The notes below the pieces were generated by a model. That model was not told the origin of the DNA. It worked only from the letters and a program-made list of their open reading frames with translations, and searched no databases. DNA of 64,000 bases, from positions 1,302,001 to 1,366,000 of the forward strand of contig NZ_JAHVJR010000001.1 of the NCBI RefSeq assembly GCF_019801175.1. Direction: 5' to 3'. The stretch is from Vannielia litorea (lineage in GTDB: Bacteria; Pseudomonadota; Alphaproteobacteria; Rhodobacterales; Rhodobacteraceae). Both the position numbers and the translations under genes were made by a program. Shown here piece after piece: positions 17,871-26,577 of the stretch. Within the stretch, counting starts at the first letter, position 1; the number at the start of each line of letters is the position of its first letter.

Positions 17871-18077
17871 ATGGCTGTCCCTCAGAATAAGATCACCAAG
17901 TCGCGCCGCAACATGCGCCGTTCGCATGATGCGCTGGTGGCTGACAATCCCGCCGAGTGCTCCAACTGCGGCGAGCTGAAGCGCCCCCACCACGTGTGCG
18001 GCGCCTGCGGCCACTACGACGACAAGGAAATCGTCGCTGCTGCCGACGAGATCGACTTCGACGAAGACGCTGCTTGA
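17871..18077 (+). CDS. rpmF: Ribosomal protein bL32
   Basis: Large-subunit ribosomal protein, 68 residues, starting MAVPQNKITKSRRNMRRSHD. It keeps both zinc-ribbon Cys pairs (CSNC and CGAC), so it is the zinc-binding form. The acidic tail DEIDFDEDAA is typical for the clade. plsX begins 24 bases downstream. A longer in-frame reading frame upstream is not real because ribosomal conservation begins at the ATG at 17871. Confidence 0.97.
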   Translation: MAVPQNKITKSRRNMRRSHDALVADNPAECSNCGELKRPHHVCGACGHYDDKEIVAAADEIDFDEDAA

Positions 18078-18101
18078 GTTTGATTGATCGCGCGTGCGGA
18101 C

Positions 18102-19196
18102 ATGAGTGACGCCGCCGACATCCAAGCTCCAAAGCTCCCGGCCCTTTCGGGCCGGGTTGTCATTTCTGTCGATGCGATGGGCGGCGATGCAGGCCCGGCT
18201 GCCGTGGTGGCCGGGATCGCGAAGTCTGCTGCCAAGAATCCCGATATTGCCTTCATCCTGCACGGCCCTGCCGCCGAGCTGCGCCCGCTGGTGGAAAAGC
18301 GAAAGCTGGCCAGCCGCGTGGTGATCCGCGATGCGAGCGGCGTGGTGAAGATGGATGACAAGCCGAGCCAGGTCATGCGGCACGGCAAGGACACCTCGAT
18401 GTGGGCCACGATCCAGGCCGTCGAGAAGGGCGAGGCCTCGGTGGCGGTGAGCTGCGGCAATACCGGGGCGCTGATGGCCGTGAGCATGCTCCGGCTGCGC
18501 AAGATCGAGGGCGTGAACCGCCCGGCCATCGCCTGCCTCTGGCCCTCGCGCAACCCGCAGGGCTTCAACATCATGCTCGACGTCGGCGCCGATATTCGCG
18601 CCGACCAGCAGGACCTGCTGCAATACGCTCTGATGGGCATGAGTTACGCCCGCAACGGCATGGGGCTGAAGCGCCCGCGCGTGGGCCTGCTGAACGTGGG
18701 CACCGAAGAGCACAAGGGCCGCGCCGAACTGAAGGTGGCCCATGACATGATTCAGGATGCCGCCGCGAAAAACGATTTCGACTTTGTCGGTTTCGTCGAG
18801 GGCGGCGACATTCCGAGCGACCGGGTCGATGTGATCGTGACCGATGGCTTCACCGGCAATATCGCGCTGAAGACCGGCGAGGGCACTGCCAAGCTGATTG
18901 GCCAGTTCCTCCGCGAGGCCTTCAAGCACACGCCGCTGAGCCGCCTTGCCGCCCTGCTCGCGCTCACCTCGCTGAAGCGCCTGAACAAGCGGATCGACCC
19001 GCGCCGCGTGAATGGCGGGGTCTTCCTTGGGCTCAACGGCACCGTGGTCAAGAGCCATGGCGGGGCCGATGCCACCGGGGTTTCGGCGGCGATCAAACTG
19101 GCCTTCACTCTCGCCCAGTCGCGCTTCAGTGAGCGGCTGGCGGCGCGCCTTGCATCGGTGGGCCACGCGGGGCAGGATGCGCCGGATAACGAATGA
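18102..19196 (+). CDS. plsX: Phosphate acyltransferase PlsX
   Basis: Peripheral membrane enzyme that makes acyl-phosphate from acyl-ACP for phospholipid synthesis. The 364 residues contain the N-terminal ISVDAMGGDAGP motif, the CGNTGALMA segment, GVNRPAIA, and DGFTGNIALKTGEG. ATG at 18102 is chosen over an in-frame TTG at 18084. It forms an rpmF-plsX-fabH unit that couples ribosome and membrane synthesis, as in many bacteria. Confidence 0.96.
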   Translation: MSDAADIQAPKLPALSGRVVISVDAMGGDAGPAAVVAGIAKSAAKNPDIAFILHGPAAELRPLVEKRKLASRVVIRDASGVVKMDDKPSQVMRHGKDTSMWATIQAVEKGEASVAVSCGNTGALMAVSMLRLRKIEGVNRPAIACLWPSRNPQGFNIMLDVGADIRADQQDLLQYALMGMSYARNGMGLKRPRVGLLNVGTEEHKGRAELKVAHDMIQDAAAKNDFDFVGFVEGGDIPSDRVDVIVTDGFTGNIALKTGEGTAKLIGQFLREAFKHTPLSRLAALLALTSLKRLNKRIDPRRVNGGVFLGLNGTVVKSHGGADATGVSAAIKLAFTLAQSRFSERLAARLASVGHAGQDAPDNE

Positions 19197-19247
19197 TTGC
19201 GGGCGCACTGCGCCTTGCACAACGAATGAGAAGAGGCATCTGAGAGC

Positions 19248-20222
19248 ATGGTGGTGCGAGCCGTTGTGAGAGGCGTCGGGCATTATCTGCCCGAGCGTGT
19301 GGTGCCTAATGCATGGTTCGAGGACCGGCTGGACACCTCCAACGAATGGATCGTGTCGCGCTCCGGCATCGAGCGCCGCCACTTTGCCGCGCCGGGCGAG
19401 ACCACCAGCCAGATGGCCGCCCATGCCGCCCGCAATGCGCTGGCGCAGGCCGGGTTGGAGCCATCGGATATCGACGCCGTCGTGGTCGCCACCTCCTCCC
19501 CCGATTTCACCTTCCCCTCCGCCGCAACGATGGTGCAGGCCGAACTGGGCATGGAGGGCGGATTTGCCTTTGATATTCAGGCGGTGTGCGCCGGGTTCGT
19601 CTATGCGCTCTCGAACGCGCAGGGGCTGATCCTCGGCGGACAGGCCAAGCGGGTGCTGGTGATCGGCGCCGAGACCTTCAGCCGCCTGCTCGACATGGAG
19701 GACCGCGCCACCTGCGTGCTGTTCGGCGATGGCGCGGGCGCGCTGGTGCTGGAGGCTGCCGAGGGCGAGGGCACGGTAGAGGACCGGGGCATCTTGGCCA
19801 CCGATCTCAACTCCGATGGCCGCTACCGCGAGCTGCTTTATGTTGATGGCGGGGTCTCGACCACGCGGACCACGGGCTTTTTGCGGATGGAGGGTAAGGA
19901 GGTGTTCCGCCATGCCGTCGAGAAGCTGGCCGCCACCGCCCATACCGCGCTGGAAAAGGCCGGGCTGAGCGACGAGAACGTGGACTGGCTGGTGCCGCAT
20001 CAGGCCAACCTGCGGATCATCACCGCCACTGCCAAGAAGATGGGCCTGCCGATGGAAAAGGTCGTGGTGACCGTTCAGGACCACGGCAACACCTCTGCCG
20101 CCTCGATCCCGCTGGCGCTCTCGGTCGGTGTGGCCGAGGGCAAGATCCAGCCCGGGCAGATCGTGGTCTGCGAAGCGATCGGCGGCGGCCTCGCCTGGGG
20201 TGCGGTGGTGCTGCGCTGGTAG
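19248..20222 (+). CDS. fabH: 3-oxoacyl-ACP synthase III
   Basis: Starts fatty-acid synthesis by condensing acetyl-CoA with malonyl-ACP. The 324 residues show the full Cys-His-Asn triad: Cys in AVCAGFVYA, His in PHQANLRI and Asn in HGNTSAAS, plus the family end GGGLAWGAVVLRW. ATG at 19248 begins 51 bases after plsX. Normal length. Confidence 0.97.
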   Translation: MVVRAVVRGVGHYLPERVVPNAWFEDRLDTSNEWIVSRSGIERRHFAAPGETTSQMAAHAARNALAQAGLEPSDIDAVVVATSSPDFTFPSAATMVQAELGMEGGFAFDIQAVCAGFVYALSNAQGLILGGQAKRVLVIGAETFSRLLDMEDRATCVLFGDGAGALVLEAAEGEGTVEDRGILATDLNSDGRYRELLYVDGGVSTTRTTGFLRMEGKEVFRHAVEKLAATAHTALEKAGLSDENVDWLVPHQANLRIITATAKKMGLPMEKVVVTVQDHGNTSAASIPLALSVGVAEGKIQPGQIVVCEAIGGGLAWGAVVLRW

Positions 20223-20361
20223 CAGCGGCGCAGGCCGACTCACCCCGTGGAAGACCCGGCGCAGGGCATGCTCCGGCAGGCACCCGCCCACCAAACCGCC
20301 CACGAACCCCGCGCCAACGGCCAAAACCGGTGAATAAACAGCACCTTCCAAGCCGCTGTTA

Positions 20362-20390
20362 TTGACTCGGAAATTCCCCTGCCCCATCCT
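20362..20390 (+). promoter_or_regulatory. Candidate promoter for ihfA
   Basis: TTGACT at 20362-20367 and a weak CATCCT at 20385-20390 with 17-base spacing lie 27 bases before the ihfA start. The -35 is good and the -10 poor, which is frequent in this group of bacteria. Confidence 0.3.
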
Positions 20391-20416
20391 CACCCGAAAC
20401 CAATGGGGGACAGCAC

Positions 20417-20719
20417 ATGGCCGGCAAGACGTTGACGCGGATGGATCTGAGTGAGGCGGTGTTCCGTGAGGTGGGCCTGAGCCGCAATGAAAGCGCCCAG
20501 CTGGTGGAGACGGTGCTGAACCACATGTCCGACGCGCTGGTGAAGGGCGAGAGCGTGAAGATCTCTTCCTTCGGCACCTTCTCGGTGCGCGAGAAGGCCG
20601 CCCGCGTGGGCCGCAACCCCAAGACCGGACAAGAAGTGCCGATCAGCCCCCGCCGGGTGCTGACCTTCCGCCCCAGCCATCTGATGAAGGACCGGGTTGC
20701 GGACGGCAACCGCAAGTGA
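20417..20719 (+). CDS. ihfA: Integration host factor alpha subunit
   Basis: DNA-bending nucleoid protein, forms a heterodimer with IhfB. The 100 residues start MAGKTLTRMDLSEAVFREVG; the DNA-binding arm GRNPKTGQEVPI holds the intercalating proline, and FGTFSVREKAAR is the signature strand. The MerR gene follows 52 bases downstream, an arrangement conserved in the order. Confidence 0.96.
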   Translation: MAGKTLTRMDLSEAVFREVGLSRNESAQLVETVLNHMSDALVKGESVKISSFGTFSVREKAARVGRNPKTGQEVPISPRRVLTFRPSHLMKDRVADGNRK

Positions 20720-20771
20720 CCCTGCCGCAGATGCGGGGCGCGTGACGAGGGACGAGAGCAAGGGATAACCG

Positions 20772-21917
20772 ATGGGTAAAGCGCCAGACGCCTTTCGCAC
20801 CATCTCTGAAGTGGCCGACTGGCTGGGCGTGCAGACCCATGTTCTGCGCTTCTGGGAAAGCAAGTTCACACAGGTGAAACCGCTGAAGCGGGCCGGTGGG
20901 CGGCGGTATTACCGCCCCGCCGATATGGAGCTGTTGGGCGGTATCCGAAAGCTGCTGCATGAGGACGGGCTGACCATCAAGGGCGCCCAGAAGTTCATCC
21001 GCGAGAACGGGGTGAAGGCGGTGGCCGAGTTGTCGCCGCCGGTCGAGGACGAGGGCGATTTGCCCGCCGGTGTTCCGACCGAGGCGGCGGCTGCGATGAT
21101 GCCCGAGGCGGAGGCCGAGGTGCATGTGCATGCGGTTGAAACGCAGGATACACCCGAGGCTCCGGTTGATGTGACCGGCGAGGCCCCTGCCCCCGCCGTT
21201 GAGCCGGAACCCGAGGGATACTTTGACGCCGTCGATGTGACAGGCGAGGACGCTGCGCCCGCGGTGCAGCCTGAGCCGGAGGGATATTTCGACGCGGTGG
21301 ATGTCTCTGCCGAAGAGACAGCGCCTGCTGCAGAGCCGGAGATTTCGGAGACGGTGGACGTGACCGGCGAGGCTCCTGCACCAGCGGCAGAACCCGAGCC
21401 GGAAGGCTATTTCGATGCGGTCGATGTAACCGGCGAGGAACCTGCGCCTGCGGCTGAGCCGGAAAGCGAAGCGGCGGAAGTTGCGAATCTCTTTGACGAC
21501 GAGCCAGAAGACCCTGCTGACGACGTGAGCACACCGGCGGCGGAGAGCGACGAGGATGAGGAATTGGCGCTGCCGAGCTTCATCCGCAAGCCGATGGACG
21601 GGCAGGAAACCACCGTGCCGCCGCTCACCCCCGGCCCGCTGCCGCTTGGCGAAGAGGACCGCGTGGGCGAAGCTGCGCCGGAGGAAATTGACAGCCGGTT
21701 TGCGGGTGTGGGTGCGGGCGAAGTGCCCGACCGTGCGCCCAAACCCGAGGCGGAAGAGCCTGCCAACGCGCCGGTGGATTTTGTCGCCGCCGTCGCGCCG
21801 GACCCCGAGATGCCCCTGCCCCAGCAGATCACCGCGAGCGATGAGGCCGCGCTGGATGCCGCCGCCCTGCGACCGCTCTACGACCGTTTGCTGGCGCTGC
21901 GGGCGCGGATGGGGTGA
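20772..21917 (+). CDS. MerR-family regulator with acidic tandem-repeat tail
   Basis: A 381-residue protein. Residues 8-78 are a MerR winged helix-turn-helix (TISEVADWLGVQTHVLRFWE, then RRYYRPADMELLGGI). The rest is acidic and proline-rich, including five imperfect 19-22-residue repeats of the type VDVTGEAPAPA..EPEPEGYFDA (residues 132-236), then a C-terminal helix ending LLALRARMG that may be the effector or oligomer segment. No metal-binding cysteines are present. MerR genes behind ihfA are usual in Rhodobacterales but their target is unknown. Repeats make length likely to vary between strains. Confidence 0.85.
   Translation: MGKAPDAFRTISEVADWLGVQTHVLRFWESKFTQVKPLKRAGGRRYYRPADMELLGGIRKLLHEDGLTIKGAQKFIRENGVKAVAELSPPVEDEGDLPAGVPTEAAAAMMPEAEAEVHVHAVETQDTPEAPVDVTGEAPAPAVEPEPEGYFDAVDVTGEDAAPAVQPEPEGYFDAVDVSAEETAPAAEPEISETVDVTGEAPAPAAEPEPEGYFDAVDVTGEEPAPAAEPESEAAEVANLFDDEPEDPADDVSTPAAESDEDEELALPSFIRKPMDGQETTVPPLTPGPLPLGEEDRVGEAAPEEIDSRFAGVGAGEVPDRAPKPEAEEPANAPVDFVAAVAPDPEMPLPQQITASDEAALDAAALRPLYDRLLALRARMG
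21165..21479 (+). repeat. In-frame tandem repeats inside the MerR-type gene
   Basis: Five imperfect units (four about 60-66 bases, one shorter at 57) encode VDVTGE/VDVSAE-led blocks with the sub-motif EPEGYFDA in units 1, 2 and 4. Units differ by synonymous and missense changes, so the expansion is not very recent. Confidence 0.85.
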
Positions 21918-21955
21918 GCGGCTGGTGCGGCGCGAAAATCGGCGCTGATCTCCCC

Positions 21956-21983
21956 TTGCATGGGCGGCAGAATCGTCTAAAAA
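21956..21983 (+). promoter_or_regulatory. Candidate promoter for tRNA-Pro
   Basis: TTGCAT (21956-21961) and TAAAAA (21978-21983) are spaced by 16 bases and end 10 bases before the tRNA, a plausible sigma70 promoter. Confidence 0.4.
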
Positions 21984-21993
21984 GCCCGGACGT

Positions 21994-22070
21994 CGGGCTA
22001 TGGCGCAGTCTGGTAGCGCGTCCGTCTGGGGGACGGAAGGTCGTAGGTTCAAGTCCTGCTAGCCCGACCA
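21994..22070 (+). tRNA. tRNA-Pro (anticodon GGG)
   Basis: Cloverleaf read by hand: acceptor CGGGCTA/TAGCCCG, D-arm GCGC/GCGC, anticodon stem TCCGT/ACGGA with loop CTGGGGG (anticodon GGG), T-arm with TTCAAGT, and an encoded CCA end. All stems pair, with one T-G in the T-stem. Confidence 0.96.
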
Positions 22071-22081
22071 ACAGTTTCATG

Positions 22082-22118
22082 AACGCCCGCACCCGAAAGG
22101 GTCGCGGGCGTTTGCTTT
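22082..22118 (+). terminator. Terminator after tRNA-Pro
   Basis: A stem of 13 pairs with one bulged base (arms 22082-22094 and 22099-22112, GAAA loop) ends in TTTGCTTT, 12 bases after the tRNA. It also lies just before the Dcd-type gene. Confidence 0.75.
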
Positions 22119-22136
22119 GACGGGGGTGCGCAAGCC

Positions 22137-23219
22137 ATGAGCGAGACCACGGGCGTTCTGCCGGGGCAGGCGGTTTCGGCGATGATCGAACGGGGCAGCC
22201 TGCGCGGCGCGCCCGATGTCACCGAGGCTCAGATCCAACCCGCAAGCCTTGATCTTCGTTTGGGAACAGTGGCTTACCGCGTGCGCGCGTCCTTCCTGCC
22301 GGGCAAGGGCGCGACCGTGGCCGAACGGCTGGGCGAGTTCGGGATGCATGAGGTGTCGCTCGAGGGCGGCGCAGTGCTGGAAAAGGGCTGCGTCTATCTC
22401 GTGCCGCTGATGGAGAGCCTGAGCCTTGAGCCGGGGCTGACGGCGGTGGCCAACGCCAAGAGCTCCACCGGGCGGCTCGACCTGCTGACGCGGCTTGTGA
22501 CCGACCGGGGCGTGGAGTTCGACCGGGTCCCTGCGGGCTACGAAGGCCCGCTCTATGCCGAGATCTGCCCGCGCAGCTTTTCGGTGCTGGTGCGGCCGGG
22601 GATGCGGCTGAACCAGCTGCGCTTCCGGCGCGGGCAAGCGGTGCTGGACGACGCGGCGCTGCGCGCGCTCCATGCCGAGGTGCCGCTGGTAGATGGCCCG
22701 GCAGTGATCGACGATGGGCTTGGCTTTTCGGTCGATCTGGAGCCGGGCAAGGACGGGCTGGTGGGCTACCGCGCCAAGCCGCACACCGGGATCATCGACC
22801 TCGACCGGATTGGTGAATACCCGGCGGCGGAGTTCTGGGAGCGGATCGAGACGCGGGAGGGGCGGATCATCCTCGATCCGGGGGCCTTCTATATTCTGGT
22901 GAGCCGTGAGGCGGTGACGATCCCGCCGATGTATGCCGCCGAAATGGCGCCCTATCTGGCGCTGGTGGGCGAGTTCCGGGTGCATTACGCGGGCTTCTTC
23001 GACCCCGGGTTCGGCCATGCCGAGGCGGGCGGCGCAGGCTCGCGCGGGGTGCTGGAGGTGCGCTGCCACGAGGCGCCCTTCGTGCTTGAGCACGGGCAGG
23101 TCGTGGGGCGGCTGATCTATGAACGCATGGCCGAGCGGCCCGAGCGGCTCTATGGCGCGGAGATCGCCTCCAACTACCAGGGCCAGGGGCTGAAGCTGGC
23201 GAAGCACTTCAAGGTTTAG
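22137..23219 (+). CDS. Double-length 2'-deoxycytidine 5'-triphosphate deaminase
   Basis: A 360-residue Dcd/dUTPase-fold protein, about twice the length of classical Dcd (about 190). The N-terminal half contains the Dcd landmarks IQPASLDLRLG and AKSSTGRLD; the C-terminal half repeats the trimer-forming strands (IILDPGAFYILVSRE, HYAGFFDPGFG) and ends with the YQGQ motif. Function: deaminating dCTP to supply dUTP for thymidylate. The two-domain form is common in Alphaproteobacteria, where it may form a pseudo-hexameric ring. The start ATG is at 22137. Confidence 0.88.
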   Translation: MSETTGVLPGQAVSAMIERGSLRGAPDVTEAQIQPASLDLRLGTVAYRVRASFLPGKGATVAERLGEFGMHEVSLEGGAVLEKGCVYLVPLMESLSLEPGLTAVANAKSSTGRLDLLTRLVTDRGVEFDRVPAGYEGPLYAEICPRSFSVLVRPGMRLNQLRFRRGQAVLDDAALRALHAEVPLVDGPAVIDDGLGFSVDLEPGKDGLVGYRAKPHTGIIDLDRIGEYPAAEFWERIETREGRIILDPGAFYILVSREAVTIPPMYAAEMAPYLALVGEFRVHYAGFFDPGFGHAEAGGAGSRGVLEVRCHEAPFVLEHGQVVGRLIYERMAERPERLYGAEIASNYQGQGLKLAKHFKV

Positions 23220-23306
23220 GCCGGTGTCCCAGCCAGCGCGGCTGCGCCTATGGCGACCTCGGGATTGAGTATTTTCAGCAAAAAATGAAGCGGTTGCGCC
23301 CTACCC

Positions 23307-24221
23307 CTAGACCGGGAGCGCGGCGAGGCGGCTTTGGCCGGCTTCGCGGAGGATCTCGGCGAGAGTGGTGAACCAGCCGTCATCTGTGGCGGTCCGGCGG
23401 CGCAGCAGGCCGAGCGTGCGGGCGGGCTGCGGCTCGGAGAAGCGGCGCAGGGCGAGTTTGGGCGCGGCGGCCAACTCGGAGGCGGCGGCCAGCTCGGGCA
23501 GGAAGGTGAAGCCGAAGCCCTCGGCCACGAGGCCCGAGAGCGTGGCGAGGGAAGAGGCCCCCAGATCGACCCGCGTATCGGCCCGGCGCAGAGCGCAGAC
23601 CTCCAACGCCTGATCGGCGAGGCAATGGCCCTCTTCAAGCAGCAGCAGACGGTCGGGGTCGAGCGCATTGGGGCTGATCGAGGCGCCCTGCCCGGCCAGC
23701 GTGGCGGCATTGCCGGCCAGCAGGAAGCGGTCGGCAAAGAGCGGCTCTTCGATCATCCCGGCCCGGCCCGAGGGAAGCGCGACCACGGCAGCATCAAGCC
23801 GCCCGGCCTCCAGCGCGTCGAGCACGGATTCGGTTTGGCTTTCGCGGATGCGCAGCTCAAGCGTAAGGTTGCGCGAGCGGATTAGCGGCAGGGCCACGGG
23901 CAAGAGATACGGCGCAACCGTGGGGATGACGCCAAGCGCAAGTCGCCCACCCAGCCCTTCGCGCCAGCGCGTCGCCTGCTCCAGCGCGTCCATCTCGGCC
24001 AGCACCGCACGAGCGTGGGCCAAGAGCTCGTGGCCTGCGGGCGTGAGCACAGCGCGGCGCGGCTGACGCTCCACCAACCGCAGGCCGGTTTGCGCCTCCA
24101 TCTCTTTGATTTGCTGGCTCAGCGCAGGCTGGGAGATGTGCACAAGTTCCGCCGCCCGCACAAAACTTCCGGTTTCGGCAAGGGCGGTAAAGGAGCGAAG
24201 TTGGCGGAGGGTGAGGTTCAT
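23307..24221 (-). CDS. oxyR: Hydrogen-peroxide sensor OxyR
   Basis: LysR-type regulator, 304 residues. Residues 1-60 form the winged helix (LRQLRSFTALAETGSFVRAA, ISQPALSQQIKE). The effector domain has the OxyR redox pair: LLLLEEGHC at Cys200 and a second Cys at 209, the same nine-residue spacing as Cys199/Cys208 of E. coli OxyR. It is therefore a peroxide-sensing member and not a generic LysR protein. It is divergent from a VIT-type metal transporter with 219 bases between the two starts, a typical place for OxyR operator sites. Confidence 0.9.
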   Translation of the reverse strand: MNLTLRQLRSFTALAETGSFVRAAELVHISQPALSQQIKEMEAQTGLRLVERQPRRAVLTPAGHELLAHARAVLAEMDALEQATRWREGLGGRLALGVIPTVAPYLLPVALPLIRSRNLTLELRIRESQTESVLDALEAGRLDAAVVALPSGRAGMIEEPLFADRFLLAGNAATLAGQGASISPNALDPDRLLLLEEGHCLADQALEVCALRRADTRVDLGASSLATLSGLVAEGFGFTFLPELAAASELAAAPKLALRRFSEPQPARTLGLLRRRTATDDGWFTTLAEILREAGQSRLAALPV

Positions 24222-24440
24222 AAAGCGAGCTAATCGCAGCGCGGCGAAAAAGCAATTTCCATCTCGGAGCGAATCCGGGCAGAAACTGCGGAATTCCACC
24301 ACTCCGGAATGAAGCCGGGCCGTCAGGCCGGTTTCTGGCGGGCCCCGTCCCCAGCGGGCGCCCGCCACCTTGACCGAGCGCAAGGAAAGGCCCGCGGGCG
24401 CATGGCATGCTGGTTTTGCAGCCAGCCAGATGAGCCAGAC

Positions 24441-25106
24441 ATGCCCCTGACCGACCACCTGAAGCAGATCACCTATGGCGGGAATGACGGGATCGTCACC
24501 ACCTTTGCCATCGTCGCCGGATTCGCCGGCGCAGAGGCCGAAGGGGCGGCGGGAATCGGGGCGCTGGCGGTGCTTGTCTTTGGGCTGGCAAACCTCTTTG
24601 CTGACGGGGTTTCGATGGGGTTGGGCGAGTTTCTTTCCACCCGCTCGGCGCGGGCACTCTACCGGGCGGAGCGGGCGCGGGTGCTGGCCCGGGCGAACCG
24701 GGCGGCGCTGGTGGCTGTGCTCGGGCAGCGCGGCCTTGGCGCGGGTACGGCGGCGCGGGTCGCGGAGGGGTTGGAGGAAAGCCCGGAGCTGGTGGCCGAC
24801 CTGCTGGCGGGTGCGGGCGTGGCCCTGCCCGACTTGCGCAGCGCCCGGCCTGCGGTGGATGGCCTCGTGACCTTTGGCGCCTTTCTGGCCTTCGGGCTGG
24901 TGCCGCTGCTGCCGTTCCTGCTCACCGGGCCGGAGGCGGACAGCGCGGCTGCCTCGGCATTGGCGAGCCTCGGGGCCTTGCTGGCGCTCGGCCTGCTCAG
25001 GGCGCGGGCGACGGGTGAGCGGGTGGCACGCGCGCTGGCGGAGGTGGTGGGCGTGGGGGCGCTTTGCGGGCTGGTGGCCTTTGCTGTGGGGGCTTTGGTG
25101 GGCTGA
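24441..25106 (+). CDS. VIT1/CCC1-family metal transporter
   Basis: A 221-residue inner-membrane protein with about five hydrophobic helices. The family motifs are GGNDGIVTTFAIVAG in helix 1 and ANLFADGVSMGLGEFLSTRS in helix 2; VIT1/CCC1 members export or store Fe(II) or Mn(II). The cytosolic loop is short and lacks a ferritin-like domain. ATG at 24441 is immediately upstream of the conserved region. Divergent pairing with oxyR suggests removal or handling of Fe or Mn under peroxide stress, an inference from context. Confidence 0.87.
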   Translation: MPLTDHLKQITYGGNDGIVTTFAIVAGFAGAEAEGAAGIGALAVLVFGLANLFADGVSMGLGEFLSTRSARALYRAERARVLARANRAALVAVLGQRGLGAGTAARVAEGLEESPELVADLLAGAGVALPDLRSARPAVDGLVTFGAFLAFGLVPLLPFLLTGPEADSAAASALASLGALLALGLLRARATGERVARALAEVVGVGALCGLVAFAVGALVG

Positions 25107-25162
25107 CCACGTCACGGGGCATAACGAAAAGCCGCACAGGGTGATCCCCGCCCCTGACCAAG

Positions 25163-25194
25163 AAAAAACCCGCGCGGGGTGATCCCCGCGCGGG
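25163..25194 (-). terminator. Rho-independent terminator of the DUF6456-like gene
   Basis: Perfect 11-pair stem (25169-25179 with 25184-25194) around a four-base loop; on the minus strand it is followed by a run of T (complement of 25163-25168). It lies 35 bases after the minus-strand stop at 25230. Confidence 0.9.
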
Positions 25195-25229
25195 CTCCAG
25201 CAGTGGAGACTGCTCACCTCAATCTTGCG

Positions 25230-26366
25230 TCAGCCGATCATATGCGCCTCCGGCCCGTAGGCCTCTTCGTAGTGCCGCTTCAGCCGTTGGAGCGCGATGC
25301 GCAGCACGATCTTGCCGGAGCGGGCCGACCAGCCCATGCGCTTTTCGGTGGCTTCCAGCCCTTCGAGAAAGCAGCAGCAGCGCAGCACCATGTCGCCCAG
25401 TCCGGGGCCAAGGTCGCGCAGCGCCTCGGCCACGCGGGCGCGGCTGGCGGCGGGGCCGTTGGCCGGGCCTTTGCCTGCCTCGATCCGGCCCCGGGTGCCG
25501 CCGGTGAGGAAATTGTCCCAGTTCTGGGCCACGCGCGGGCCCATCTGCGCCATCTCGAAATCTTCGCGCAGGCGCTCGGCGGCGGCGACCAGATCGGCAC
25601 CGAGGAAGGGCTTGCCATCCTTCTCGCGGCGGCGGGCCAGCGCCGTCACCGGGCTTTCGGCGCGGTTGTAGCGGATCTTGCGGGGCTTATCCTCGCCCGC
25701 GTCGGCCTCTTCGATATCGGCGTGCTGCCATGTGAAAGGGGTCATCCCCTCAGCAAAGCCGCCTGCCCCGCCCTCGGTTTCGGCCAGCATTCGCTTCAGC
25801 GCGGCGCGGCCTGCGGCGGTGATGGTGTAGCTGGCGACCCGGCCGGGCTTGCGCAGGGCGATCCACTCCTTGAGGGCGAAGGCTTGCGCCACCTCCCGGT
25901 CGACCACGGCGGTGCGGGTGGAGCGGCCATCGGCAAGGCTGCGCACCACGGCGGCCTTTTCCAGATCGGCGGCCACGGCCAGCACCGCGCCCGATTCCGA
26001 CAGGCGGCGGAGGATACGGCGACCCTCGCGGGCGACGGTGGCTTCATCACAGATCTTGCGGTCGGGGGTGAAATGGCGGCTCATGCTCAGCGTCTCCTTG
26101 GCGGCCCGGGGCTTGCCCGCGGCCTCACACAGGTTGAAATGCACCTGCCCGAGACTGGCGAGAGCCTCATCGACAAGCGGATCGTCACGACGCTGTTCAA
26201 ATCGCCTTATCTGCCTGAGAATCGTGGAGGCATGGACCCCCTCCGACCGCGCCAGCCCCCGAATGGAGAGCCCCGCCTCGGTGTGTTTCAGGTAGTGCAA
26301 TGCGCTTCTGGGCACCCATTGTGGCACCGCTGCGGAGTCCTCCAGGTCTCCGATAATCCCGGTCAT
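25230..26366 (-). CDS. DUF6456-like helix-turn-helix protein
   Basis: A 378-residue cytosolic protein. An N-terminal helix-turn-helix is likely (about residues 30-60, with LSIRGLARSEGVHASTILRQ). A central segment resembles a second winged helix (LKEWIALRKPGRVASYTITAAG). The C-terminal 150 residues match my memory of DUF6456 (GPRVAQNWDNF, RMGWSARSGKIVLRIALQRL). ATG at 26366 has AAGGGGA upstream; a GTG at 26444 is an alternative. Probably a transcription regulator; target unknown. It is divergent from a DUF6477-like gene across an AT-rich, repeat-bearing gap. Confidence 0.78.
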   Translation of the reverse strand: MTGIIGDLEDSAAVPQWVPRSALHYLKHTEAGLSIRGLARSEGVHASTILRQIRRFEQRRDDPLVDEALASLGQVHFNLCEAAGKPRAAKETLSMSRHFTPDRKICDEATVAREGRRILRRLSESGAVLAVAADLEKAAVVRSLADGRSTRTAVVDREVAQAFALKEWIALRKPGRVASYTITAAGRAALKRMLAETEGGAGGFAEGMTPFTWQHADIEEADAGEDKPRKIRYNRAESPVTALARRREKDGKPFLGADLVAAAERLREDFEMAQMGPRVAQNWDNFLTGGTRGRIEAGKGPANGPAASRARVAEALRDLGPGLGDMVLRCCCFLEGLEATEKRMGWSARSGKIVLRIALQRLKRHYEEAYGPEAHMIG

Positions 26367-26404
26367 CCTCGCCGTCCCCTTCGATGTGCCCCTTGTGATC
26401 TTTT

Positions 26405-26577
26405 GTTGGGCAATCTCTGATGTATCAATCTCCAGCACATACACCCTAGGGGCGAATTGGTTACTCAGAAGTTAACAATGCGTCGTAAGGCTCAGCTTTG
26501 TCTAAAATTTGTGAAAAATTACTGCCGGTGCGTGCGCTCAATCGCTGATTGCGCAACACCCGTATAGGTTGTGCAAC
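26405..26577. promoter_or_regulatory. Intergenic repeat boxes between the divergent DUF6456/DUF6477 genes
   Basis: Three related boxes: GTTGGGCAA at 26405-26413, TTGCGCAAC at 26549-26557 and GTTGTGCAA at 26568-26576. The last two form an inverted pair 10 bases apart with one mismatch, flanking a TATAGG -10-like hexamer (26563-26568) for the plus-strand gene. The gap is AT-rich relative to its surroundings. An operator for an unidentified regulator, perhaps the neighbouring helix-turn-helix protein, is inferred. Confidence 0.45.

Noticed and set aside
17061..20393. A 1,110-codon open frame on the minus strand antisense to rpmF-plsX-fabH
   Set aside because: Runs opposite well-supported genes, has no family motif, and such frames arise from codon bias in GC-rich DNA.
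23270..23300. Intergenic GAGTATTTTCAGCAAAAAAT stretch as a promoter
   Set aside because: It lies at the tail of two convergent genes and resembles dispersed intergenic repeats of the clade; no gene follows it.
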